64,000 nucleotides of DNA, from assembly GCA_934621485.1 (NCBI GenBank), contig CAKTUS010000001.1, positions 47,766 to 111,765 on the forward strand. The letters run 5' to 3'. This DNA is from an uncultured Clostridia bacterium. GTDB taxonomy: Bacteria; Bacillota; Clostridia; Christensenellales; Aristaeellaceae. Both the position numbers and the translations under genes were made by a program. The first letter of the stretch is position 1. Each line of letters begins with the position of its first letter. Of the stretch, positions 32,047 to 39,579 are shown one piece after another. The notes under the pieces were generated by a model. It saw only the letters and a list, made by a program, of their open reading frames with translations. It was not told the origin of the DNA and did no database searches.

Positions 32047-33207
32047 TCAGAAGCGGCTCAAATAGGCTCTGGCCGCCTGCCGGGATTGGCGATCCGCTTC
32101 CAGCACCTCATCCAGGGTGTTGGCGGGCAGATGGGCCACCCGGCTAAGCACTTCTTCCACCGTGTCAAAAATTCGCCCAATGGGCATGCTTTCCCGGGAA
32201 CGAAGCAGGTGGAACACCGCTTCCTCGTTCGCGGCGTTGAGCACGCAGCCCGCCGCGCCGCCGGCATGCATGCACTCCCGGGACAGGCGCACGCTGGGAA
32301 AGCGCTCCTCGTCGGGGCGCTCAAAGGTGAGGGAACCCAGGCTGAACAGATCCAGTTCCTTTCCGCCGGTGGGCAAGCGCTGGGGATAACTCATGGCGTA
32401 CAGAATGGGCAGGCGCATATCCGGCGTGCCCAGCTGGGCCAGCAGTGCGCCGTCGGCAAACTCCACGCCGCTGTGAATGACGCTCTGAGGGTGAATCACC
32501 ACCTGAATCTGTTCCGGCGCGGCGTCAAAAAGCCATTTTGCCTCCATCATCTCCAAAGCCTTGTTAAACAGCGTGGCCGAATCAATGGTAATCTTCTGCC
32601 CCATCACCCAGTTGGGGTGCTTGAGGGCCTGCTCTCTGGTGGCGGCACGAATATCCGCCTTGCTCCAGGTGCGGAAGGGGCCGCCGGAGCAGGTGAGCAC
32701 AATGCGCTTCAGCGGGTTGCCGGCAGCGCCCTGTAGGCATTGAAAAATGGCGCTGTGTTCGCTGTCCACCGGCAGCAGGCGGTTTTCGCCCTCCCGGCGT
32801 GCCGCGTCCATCACCAGATGGCCTCCGGCCACCAGGGCTTCCTTGTTGGCCAGCAGCACCCGCTTGTGATGCGCAAGGGCGCACAGTACGCTTTCCAGGC
32901 CCACCATCCCCACCACGCTCACCAGCACGTCGTCGCAGTCGCAGCCGGCAGCCAGGGTGAGGGCTTCCTTGCCAAATACCCATTGGCAAAAGCGCAGGTC
33001 CTGAGGAATCTGGTCCATGGGAATGGGCTGCACCAGGCCCGCCAGCCGGGGCCGGAAGGCCCGCACCTGCTCAAACAGCTTTTCCCTGCTCTGGTGGGCG
33101 GTGAGCGCCGTTACCTCAAAACGGTCGCTGTGCAGCCGCGCCACTTCCAGCGCCTGGGTGCCGATGCTCCCGGTAGAGCCTAAAACCGCCAGTTTGCGCC
33201 TGTTCAT
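32047..33207 (-). CDS. dxr: 1-deoxy-D-xylulose 5-phosphate reductoisomerase
   Basis: The second enzyme of the MEP isoprenoid pathway, 386 residues, NADPH-dependent. The dinucleotide site GSTGSIGTQAL is at residues 10-20, VDSEHSAIFQCLQG in the middle carries the metal and substrate residues, and the flexible loop TCSGGPFRTW and LGTPDMRLPILYAMSYPQR follow. Length and motifs are complete. Together with uppS and cdsA in the same operon it commits isoprenoid and lipid precursors to the cell envelope. It starts 12 bp after cdsA. Confidence 0.97.
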   Translation of the reverse strand: MNRRKLAVLGSTGSIGTQALEVARLHSDRFEVTALTAHQSREKLFEQVRAFRPRLAGLVQPIPMDQIPQDLRFCQWVFGKEALTLAAGCDCDDVLVSVVGMVGLESVLCALAHHKRVLLANKEALVAGGHLVMDAARREGENRLLPVDSEHSAIFQCLQGAAGNPLKRIVLTCSGGPFRTWSKADIRAATREQALKHPNWVMGQKITIDSATLFNKALEMMEAKWLFDAAPEQIQVVIHPQSVIHSGVEFADGALLAQLGTPDMRLPILYAMSYPQRLPTGGKELDLFSLGSLTFERPDEERFPSVRLSRECMHAGGAAGCVLNAANEEAVFHLLRSRESMPIGRIFDTVEEVLSRVAHLPANTLDEVLEADRQSRQAARAYLSRF

Positions 33208-33219
33208 AGCATAGCCCCT

Positions 33220-34086
33220 TTACACCCGCAATATCACCCGGTAGCTGAATATGATAATCGCCACAAAAACAATGCTGTCCATGCGGTCCATCATGCCTCC
33301 GTGTCCAGGAAAGATATGGCTGAAATCCTTGATTTTGCAGTGGCGCTTCACCATGCTGGCAAATAAGTCGCCCATCTGTCCGGCCACGCCGCCCACCAGC
33401 CCCACCAGAATGTTGCCCCAGAAGGGGGGAAACACCGTGCCGGGATGAAAGGCCCCGAACAGCCACCCGGTGACCAGCGCGCAGAAAACACTGCCCAGCA
33501 GCCCGCCGATGCAGCCCGCAACGGTTTTGTTGGGGCTGATGTGGGGACAAAGCTTGGGCCCGCCCACAATGCTGCCCACAAAATACGCGAAGGTATCGCC
33601 GCCCACGGCCACCGCAAACACCAGCACCAGCAGGAAGGTTTGCATCACGCGGGTTTCCGCGCCCAGGATGCCAAACAGACACATGCCCGGCAGCACAATG
33701 CTCAGCATGGGCAGCAGGCTCATTTCGATATCAATCAGGTCCGGATCCCGGCGGCGCATCACGCAAAACAGCGCGCAAAAGCTCAGCAGCGTTAAAATGG
33801 GAATCATGGCGGCAGTGGAAAAGAACATCATCAGCGGCATGGACACCGCCAGCGCCGCAAAGCTGGGCCACCACACCGGGGCGTGCCCGGCCGCGCACAG
33901 GGCGTGCAGCTCCTCGTACAGAGCCAGCCCCAGGCAAACGAGCACCGTAACGGCAAACACCCATCCGCCAAAGTGCAACACCACCACCAGCGCCGCAATG
34001 AGAATGGCGCCGGTAACGGTGCGCTGGCCCAGCGAGGACTTTTTCTTTTCGGTTTTGGCGCGGTTGTCTTTGCTAGCTTCGCTCAT
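33220..34086 (-). CDS. cdsA: Phosphatidate cytidylyltransferase
   Basis: An integral membrane enzyme of 288 residues that makes CDP-diacylglycerol, the precursor of acidic phospholipids. About eight helices are visible. The family signature is in KDFSHIFPGHGGMMDRMDS near the C terminus, with conserved Asp residues for metal binding. The N terminus has a charged extension (SEASKDNRAKTEKKKSS) before the first helix. It lies between uppS (33 bp) and dxr (12 bp). Confidence 0.96.
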   Translation of the reverse strand: MSEASKDNRAKTEKKKSSLGQRTVTGAILIAALVVVLHFGGWVFAVTVLVCLGLALYEELHALCAAGHAPVWWPSFAALAVSMPLMMFFSTAAMIPILTLLSFCALFCVMRRRDPDLIDIEMSLLPMLSIVLPGMCLFGILGAETRVMQTFLLVLVFAVAVGGDTFAYFVGSIVGGPKLCPHISPNKTVAGCIGGLLGSVFCALVTGWLFGAFHPGTVFPPFWGNILVGLVGGVAGQMGDLFASMVKRHCKIKDFSHIFPGHGGMMDRMDSIVFVAIIIFSYRVILRV

Positions 34087-34119
34087 CAGGCTACCTCCTT
34101 GGGCAACGGGAAAACGGCG

Positions 34120-34857
34120 TCATTCTTCGCGCTTGCCAAAGCGGCGTTTGCGACTTTGGAACTGGGCGATGCACTCATGGTACTGCTTCAAATCAAAATC
34201 CGGCCAAAGCACGGTGGGAAACACAAATTCAGCGTAGGCGCACTGGAACAAAAAGAAGTTGGACAGGCGCATTTCCCCGCTGGTGCGAATCAGCAAATCC
34301 ACCTGCGGCAGGCCGGCGGTATACAAACGGCTTTCCAGCAAGTCCTCAGTAATCTCCTCCGGGGAAAGCCGGCCGTTTTGCACGTCCCGCGCCAGGCTTT
34401 GGGCGGCGCGGGCCAGCTCGGCCCGGCTGCCGTAGTTGATGGCAATGTTCAGCTGCAAGCCGGTATTCTGGGCCGTGCGCTTTTCAGCGTCGTCCAGCGC
34501 CTGGTGCTGCCGGGGGGGCAGAGCGCTTTTGTCGCCCAAAATGCGGATACGCACGTTTTTTTCGCACAGCTCGTCGATTTCGGAAGCGAAAAAGTCCAAA
34601 ATCAGCTGCATCAGTGCGTCCACCTCGCTTTGGGGGCGGCCCCAGTTTTCGGTGGAAAAGGCGTAAAGCGACAGGGCCTGGATGCCGATGTCGCTGGAAT
34701 TACGAATAATCTCCCGCAGGGTTTCCGTGCCCGTGCGGTGGCCCATGGCGATTTTCACCTTGTGCTGCTTAGCCCAGCGGCCGTTTCCGTCCATAATGAT
34801 GGCCACGTGCTTGGGCAGGCGCTCCAGGTCGATGGGAGCGTAAAGGGTAGGCGTCAT
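34120..34857 (-). CDS. uppS: Isoprenyl transferase (undecaprenyl diphosphate synthase)
   Basis: A 245-residue cis-prenyltransferase that elongates farnesyl diphosphate to undecaprenyl diphosphate, the carrier lipid for peptidoglycan and other wall polymers. The P-loop-like HVAIIMDGNGRWAKQ contains the catalytic Asp23; GHRTGTETLREI, YAFSTENWGRP and the C-terminal DLLIRTSGEMRLSNFFLFQ and AYAEFVFPTVLWPDF motifs are all present. Its ATG overlaps the preceding short gene by four bases (ATGA). Confidence 0.97.
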   Translation of the reverse strand: MTPTLYAPIDLERLPKHVAIIMDGNGRWAKQHKVKIAMGHRTGTETLREIIRNSSDIGIQALSLYAFSTENWGRPQSEVDALMQLILDFFASEIDELCEKNVRIRILGDKSALPPRQHQALDDAEKRTAQNTGLQLNIAINYGSRAELARAAQSLARDVQNGRLSPEEITEDLLESRLYTAGLPQVDLLIRTSGEMRLSNFFLFQCAYAEFVFPTVLWPDFDLKQYHECIAQFQSRKRRFGKREE

Positions 34858-35120
34858 GGCTCCTTCCTTTCCGCGGGCTTTGGATCGCCCGTCAAAAAAC
34901 GTGAGACGATGAGCCTGCGCCCATCGTCCTCAACCGCCACCACGCGGGTGGATGCATAGCCCAGCGCTTCGCCTTCCTCCGTGCGCATAGAGCTTTCCGG
35001 ACTTTTGCGGGCGGGCGCGGCGGTAGGAATCAGGTCCACCCCGGTGATGCCGCTGGCGGACAGAACGGCCAGGGCTGCCGCCGTAGGCAGCCCCAGCAGG
35101 TGCTCAAAGGTTTGCTGCAT
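34854..35120 (-). CDS. Small unrecognised protein between frr and uppS, 88 aa
   Basis: I do not recognise this protein. It has an N-terminal helix with some hydrophobicity (QQTFEHLLGLPTAAALAVLSASGI), then DLIPTAAPARKSPESS, and a beta-like segment ASTRVVAVEDDGRRLIVSRFLTG that might be a small domain. The start is ATG 35120, after AGAGAGG, and its end overlaps the uppS start (ATGA), so it is translated as part of the operon. Its insertion between frr and uppS is not the usual gene order. Confidence 0.6.
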   Translation of the reverse strand: MQQTFEHLLGLPTAAALAVLSASGITGVDLIPTAAPARKSPESSMRTEEGEALGYASTRVVAVEDDGRRLIVSRFLTGDPKPAERKEP

Positions 35121-35182
35121 AGAAGCCTCTCTTCTGGGATAAGGAAACGCTTTGGGGAAAGAACCGGGCGGAAGCCGGCTCC

Positions 35183-35740
35183 TTACACCTCCATGATTTC
35201 CTTTTCCTTCTTGGCGCACAGGTCGTCGATGCCCTTAATGGCCTCGTCGGTTTTCTCCTGCATCTTCTTTTCTGCCTTGGCGCGGTCGTCTTCGGTAATT
35301 TTGGAATCCTTCTCCAGCTTCTTAAACTGCTCCATGGCGTCGCGGCGAATGGCGCGGATGGCTACCTTGCTGTCCTCGGCGCCTTTGCGCACCAGCTTGG
35401 TCAGTTCCTTGCGGCGCTCCTCGTTCAGCTCGGGAATCACCAGGCGAATCAGCTTGCCGTCGTTGGAGGGATTCAGGCCCAGATCGCTCTTGAGAATGGC
35501 CTTTTCCACCAGGGGAATGGCCTTCTGATCCCATACGCTGATGACCAGCATCCGGGGTTCGGGGGACGAAATATTGCCCAGCTGGTTCAGCGGGGTTTGC
35601 GTGCCGTAGTAATCCACCGTCACCCGGTCCAGCAGCTGGGGATTGGCGCGGCCGGCACGGATGGAGCGCAGATCTTCTACAAACACACTGGTGGTTTTTT
35701 TCATTTTTTCAACGGCGGTGTCGATAACCTCACGGTACAT
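35183..35740 (-). CDS. frr: Ribosome recycling factor
   Basis: A 185-residue tRNA-mimic protein that splits post-termination ribosomes with EF-G. The FVEDLRSIRAGRANPQLLD segment and RLVIPELNEERRKELTKLVRK are characteristic. The start is ATG 35740 with GGGAGG upstream. It is the first gene of the leftward operon; the pyrH and tsf genes usually found upstream are not in the window, and repeats follow directly. Confidence 0.97.
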   Translation of the reverse strand: MYREVIDTAVEKMKKTTSVFVEDLRSIRAGRANPQLLDRVTVDYYGTQTPLNQLGNISSPEPRMLVISVWDQKAIPLVEKAILKSDLGLNPSNDGKLIRLVIPELNEERRKELTKLVRKGAEDSKVAIRAIRRDAMEQFKKLEKDSKITEDDRAKAEKKMQEKTDEAIKGIDDLCAKKEKEIMEV

Positions 35741-36368
35741 GGCGGTTCCTCCCTTAACATACAGAATCAAACAGGTAGCTTTATTGTAGCGCAGTTAAGG
35801 GAAAAAAACAAGCCCGTGAAGCAGGCTTCGAACCGTCAAAAAGCCGGCCGGGCGGCAAAGCGCGTAAGGAAAGCCTTGCCGCGTAAGGCTGCAAAGCCCG
35901 ACGTACACGCCGCCGGGGTCGCAATGAAAATGGGAGGGCTGTGGCCCTCCGATACCGTCTGAAAGCCGGCCTGACGGCGAGCTTGAGTTGTCAAAAAAGC
36001 GGAGATACAGGAGGCACTGCCTCCTGCCGGGGGCTTAGGGGCGGAGCCCCTAAGCCGTGCGCCATCATGTTTTCCCGCGAACCGGCGTAGCCATGTTCGC
36101 GGGCGCGCACTTGCGTATGGTTTTTTTCGACAGCCTGAAAGTTGGCGACATGGCCATGTCAGAACCCCTATGCCTTGCGCCTCTGCCTTTTCCCCAGCGT
36201 AGCGACGCTTGGGGCGCCGGCGTTTAATCCGGGATTTGACAACGGCTTGAGCCTGACTGCACAAAACGTCTCCTGCTTGTTTGGCGGGCTGAAGTCCGCC
36301 AAACGGGTTTGATTTGATTCAGAGAGAATCGCCGCCCCAAAGGCTGGAGAACGCCGGGCCCGGCAAAC
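35741..36368. repeat. Gene-free region with an inverted R5-R3-R4 mosaic
   Basis: From 35820 the modules read R5 inverted (GCAAAGCCCGACGTACACGCCGCCGG at about 35893-35920, then GGGAGGGCTGTGGCCCTCCGAT to 35953), an R6 half (GGCGAGCTT), R3 (36032-36056) and R4 (about 36068-36110), ending with TTTTTTTCGACAGCCTGAAAG near 36122. The stretch 36140-36368 holds no gene or clear module. Several reading frames run through the block but look like chance products of its high GC content. Confidence 0.7.
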
Positions 36369-37109
36369 TTACGGTTTGGCCGGAAGGCTGCGGTAGCGAA
36401 TCAGGCCCTGGGCCAGCGCTTCGCCAAACTGGAGCTGATAATCGGGGTCCAGCAGCCGCTTTTCCTCCTGCGGGTTGCTGATGAATCCGCACTCTACCAG
36501 AGCCGAGGGAAGCTTTCCCTTGAGCACATAGTAATCTCCTGCCAAAGCCTGACGCTGCCGTTCCGGCTTGAGCTGGGCCAAAATGGCTGCCTGCAGGGTT
36601 TCCGCCAGGGTTTTCCCCGCTTCCGCCCCTTTTTGATAAAATACCTGCGGTCCTTGCTCCCGGCGGCTGCGGTATTCGTTCATATGGATGCTCAAAAACA
36701 CATCGGCTCCGGCTGCCTCGGCCAGGTCCACCCGGCGCTGCAAGTCCTGCCGCTTTCGGGAACGGGTAGCGGTGTCGCCTTCGGCCAGGCAGATATCCTC
36801 CCGGCGGGTCAGCATCACCTGCGCTCCATGGGCGCTGAGGACGCTTTCAATGCTTTGGGCCATTTGCAGGGTGATGTCTTTTTCCCACAGGCCGCTTTCT
36901 ACGGCCCTGGCTCCGCCGTCATATCCTCCGTGACCCGGATCCAGCGCCACTACAAAGCCGGAAAGCTCTCCGGCCGAGGGGGAGGGCGCTTCCGCCGGTA
37001 CGGGCCTTTCCACCGCCAGTCCCACCACGCAGGCGGTCAGGGTCAGCAGCAGCGCCATACGCAGGCTTTCCCTTTTCTTTATTACAAAATGCGCAAGAAA
37101 ATGTGTCAA
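36369..37109 (-). CDS. cwlD: N-acetylmuramoyl-L-alanine amidase, CwlD type
   Basis: A 246-residue zinc amidase (Amidase_3). It has a short N-terminal membrane anchor or signal sequence (ALLLTLTACVVGLAV) and the catalytic domain starting VVALDPGHGGYDGGARAVES, with KDITLQMAQ and VFLSIHMNEY containing further zinc ligands and the C-terminal ALVECGFISNPQEE with the catalytic Glu. Single-domain length and motifs match CwlD, which makes muramic-delta-lactam in spore cortex. I prefer TTG 37109 as start: GGGAGG lies eight bases upstream, whereas the earlier in-frame ATG at 37142 has none. It is divergent from the phosphodiester glycosidase gene across a DnaA-box-like cluster. Confidence 0.88.
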   Translation of the reverse strand: MTHFLAHFVIKKRESLRMALLLTLTACVVGLAVERPVPAEAPSPSAGELSGFVVALDPGHGGYDGGARAVESGLWEKDITLQMAQSIESVLSAHGAQVMLTRREDICLAEGDTATRSRKRQDLQRRVDLAEAAGADVFLSIHMNEYRSRREQGPQVFYQKGAEAGKTLAETLQAAILAQLKPERQRQALAGDYYVLKGKLPSALVECGFISNPQEEKRLLDPDYQLQFGEALAQGLIRYRSLPAKP

Positions 37110-37132
37110 CCCTTTTTCCTCCCTCGCTGCCG

Positions 37133-37390
37133 AAATCCACAATATTTCTGTGGAAAATTCCTATGCGGGGCTTGGCAGCGATATGTTTCCATGCATACTT
37201 TCCACACTTTCCACATGGTTTTCCACGCGAAAAGCCGTTATTTTGTTAAAAAAGCAGAGAAATGTGGAAAACCGTCCATGGAAAGACCTGTTGGTATCTT
37301 GGTTTTCCACATTGTGGATGGATGTGGAAAACCATGCACAAATGTGCATAAATCATGGGAAAACATGTGGAAACTTTGAAACAATCCACA
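37133..37390. promoter_or_regulatory. Cluster of DnaA-box-like nonamers
   Basis: At least nine close copies of TTTTCCACA or its reverse complement: 37149-37157, 37198-37206, 37207-37215, 37219-37227, 37263-37271, 37303-37311, 37323-37331, 37366-37374, plus weaker ATCCACA sites at 37133-37141, 37313-37321 and 37382-37390. These differ at one position from the consensus TTATCCACA. The region is AT-rich for this genome. No dnaA, dnaN, recF or gyrase gene is present, so this may be a DnaA-binding regulatory or titration locus, or a non-canonical origin. Confidence 0.6.
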
Positions 37391-37505
37391 CAAAGGATGT
37401 GACAAAATCATCTCTTTTTTCTTGCAAAGCTGCCGGCGGCTGGAAGGATGCTCCCCCTTGCGGGGCGAATGACTATGATGATTTCCTCAAGTAAGGAGCC
37501 TTGCG

Positions 37506-38795
37506 ATGATGAAGAAACAATCCCGTCTGCTGAGCGCGCTGCTTGCGCTGTGCCTTGTTCTGCTGCCTCTGTACGCCCTGGCTCAGGAGGAGCCGCAGGA
37601 CACGCCCCGCACGCTGAAAAAGGGCTTCCACGACCAGGATGTGCTGGCCATGAAGCAGCGCCTTCGAGAACTGAACTACTTTTCCACCGATGATTTGAAC
37701 GACCGCTTTAACGACGCTACGGTTAAGGCTCTAAAGCGTTTTCAAAAGCAAAACGGCTTGAAGGAAACCGGCGTTCTGACCCCTGAGGTGCGAAAGGCGC
37801 TTTTTTCCGACGACGCTATAGCCTATGTGGAACCTACCCCAACGCCCAAGCCCACCCCTAAGCCAACCAAGGCTCCGCCTACGCCCACCCCCGTGCCCAC
37901 CGCGCCCGCCATTGCCACGCCGCCGCCTGCGCCGCAGGTGGATTTACCCCAGCGGGATGAAGAAGGTTACCTGACCGGAGAAACGCCCTTCGTATATGAA
38001 AACGACGAGGCGGGCTACTGGATGTACCTGACCAAAACCCTGCAAATTGTGATTCGGCGCTGTCAGGACGAAAGCATCCCGCTGGTGTGGTTTGAAACGG
38101 ATATCCGCATGCGGGACGGGGAAAGCTTCATGAGTGTGGAAACCAACCCTGATCGTCCGGGCACCCGCTTTCGGTATCCCTTTGACATTGCCACGGATCA
38201 TCATTTTGTACTGGGCTTTACCGACGATTTTTACGGCCACCGCATCAACCGGGGCGAAACCGTGGGCGTCGTCATTCGGGACGGGCAGGTCATCGGCAAG
38301 GACACCTACCGCAAACGGCTGCACAATCTGCCGAATCTGGACATTCTGGTCCAGTTTCCAGACGGAACGCTGAAAGCCTATTATTCCTGCGACTACAGCG
38401 CCCAGGAGCTGCTGGATATGGGCGCTGTAAACGTGTTCTGCTTCGGTCCCGTACTGATTCGCGATGGTGAAATTGACCCGCTGGTGCTTCAAAAGTACTA
38501 CGAAACCAAGTCGCCCCGTCAGGCCCTTGGCATGATTGAGCCCGGACACTACCTGCTTTTGTCCGTGCAGGGCCGCATGAAGGAAAGCGCGGGCACAGGG
38601 CTGATTCGCATGGCGTATATGCTTAAGGAGCGGGGCGTTACCGAGGCGCTGAACCTGGATGGCGGCAACACCATGGCCCTGATTTTCCGGGGCCGCATGC
38701 TCAACAAGCTGGCAACCTGGGAAAACCGTAAGTTTGTGCGCACGGTTACCTCGCTGATCGGCGTAGGCTTAAGTCAGGAGGAAGACCAACCATAA
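37506..38795 (+). CDS. Secreted peptidoglycan-binding / phosphodiester glycosidase protein
   Basis: A 429-residue exported protein: signal peptide (residues 1-27), a PG_binding_1 domain (about 36-98; FHDQDVLAMKQRLRELNYFS, then TVKALKRFQKQNGLKETGVL), a Pro/Thr-rich linker (about 107-145), and a C-terminal NAGPA-type phosphodiester glycosidase domain (about 180-425) ending in EALNLDGGNTMALIF with the characteristic DGG. NAGPA-domain proteins cleave sugar phosphodiesters in glycopolymers, and some act on teichoic-acid-like chains. AAGGAG lies upstream of the ATG. It is divergent from cwlD and followed by a repeat mosaic. Confidence 0.87.
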   Translation: MMKKQSRLLSALLALCLVLLPLYALAQEEPQDTPRTLKKGFHDQDVLAMKQRLRELNYFSTDDLNDRFNDATVKALKRFQKQNGLKETGVLTPEVRKALFSDDAIAYVEPTPTPKPTPKPTKAPPTPTPVPTAPAIATPPPAPQVDLPQRDEEGYLTGETPFVYENDEAGYWMYLTKTLQIVIRRCQDESIPLVWFETDIRMRDGESFMSVETNPDRPGTRFRYPFDIATDHHFVLGFTDDFYGHRINRGETVGVVIRDGQVIGKDTYRKRLHNLPNLDILVQFPDGTLKAYYSCDYSAQELLDMGAVNVFCFGPVLIRDGEIDPLVLQKYYETKSPRQALGMIEPGHYLLLSVQGRMKESAGTGLIRMAYMLKERGVTEALNLDGGNTMALIFRGRMLNKLATWENRKFVRTVTSLIGVGLSQEEDQP

Positions 38796-39200
38796 GGCAA
38801 AGGGCCCCCAGCATACCGGGAGCCTGAGACCGTCCCAAAAGCTCGCCGTCTGGCGAGCTTTTGGGACGAAGGACTGGAGGAAGGTTTTCGACAAAGTCGA
38901 AAACTCCCCGCCCGACCGGCAAAGCCGGTCGATACGATGACAGTCAGAGGGGCGGCGGCCCCTCTGACAACTCCTCGAAGAGGGTTCATTGACACGCTGA
39001 GGCTCCCAGCATACCGGGAGCCTCAAGCCGTCCCCAAAAAGCCGGCCTGACGGCGATCTTCAAACCGTCGAAGAGAGTGCGTGCCCGCGAGCAAGGCCAC
39101 ACCGGTTTGCGGAGAAAGTGTTTCGGCACAAGGCTTAGGGGCTCCGCCCCTAAAGCCTCGGCAGGCGGCGGCGCCTCCTGCACGTCCGCTTTTTGGGCGG
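38796..39200. repeat. Mosaic repeat region: R6, R2, R1, terminator copy, inverted R4 and R3
   Basis: In order: GGCCCCCAGCATACCGGGAGCC (38803-38824), an R6 stem with 16-bp arms (38832-38867), the GTTTTCGAC/GTCGAAAAC hairpin (38884-38904), R2 (38914-38930), R1 (38944-38967), a second CCCAGCATACCGGGAGCC (39001-39024), an R6 half, R4 inverted (about 39080-39115) and R3 inverted (39132-39156). The duplicated CCAGCATACCGGGAGCC hairpins frame the R6-R2-R1 block, as if it had been inserted into a terminator. Confidence 0.75.
38832..38867. terminator. R6 hairpin with 16-bp arms after the glycosidase gene
   Basis: GTCCCAAAAGCTCGCC and its exact reverse complement, separated by GTCT. Confidence 0.6.
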
Positions 39201-39205
39201 CCTGA

Positions 39206-39239
39206 CAGCCGGATTCTCTGGAAACGGAGAATCCGGCTG
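39206..39239. terminator. Long hairpin in the 39.2 kb intergenic region
   Basis: CAGCCGGATTCTC (39206-39218) pairs perfectly with GAGAATCCGGCTG (39227-39239). Confidence 0.5.
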
Positions 39240-39579
39240 CTGCATTGATATGGAAAAACCAGAGGGGTTGGAAAAAGCTCCCCCTCAGCCATCGCAAAGG
39301 GGGGCTGACGAGCGTTTGCCGCGCCTCGGACAGGAAAGCGCCCCTGACGGATCATCCGGCGGTTTCCCGGCGATAAGTCAAGGGCGCGTGGGGAACAAAT
39401 CAGGGCAACGGCCTTTCAGGCATTGTTCAAAGAAGATATGGAAGCATACGCTTCATTCGCCCATCGTAATGGGTGAGCCGCCCTTGTTCAAGAACGTAAG
39501 CTTGTGGTTTGCCGCACTGGCAATAGGCAGCTTTACGCCATCGTTTGATGGGGACGAAACAAGCGCTTTAGGGAACGGG
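39240..39579. other. Gene-free region
   Basis: No credible gene on either strand. A plus-strand open frame runs through but has no Shine-Dalgarno sequence, and its continuation is antisense to the PG-binding protein gene. No known module is recognisable. Confidence 0.5.

Noticed and set aside
37133..37390. Calling this region the chromosomal origin oriC
   Set aside because: DnaA-like boxes are present, but no dnaA/dnaN/recF/gyr genes or gene-orientation switch is visible, so the claim is not supported.
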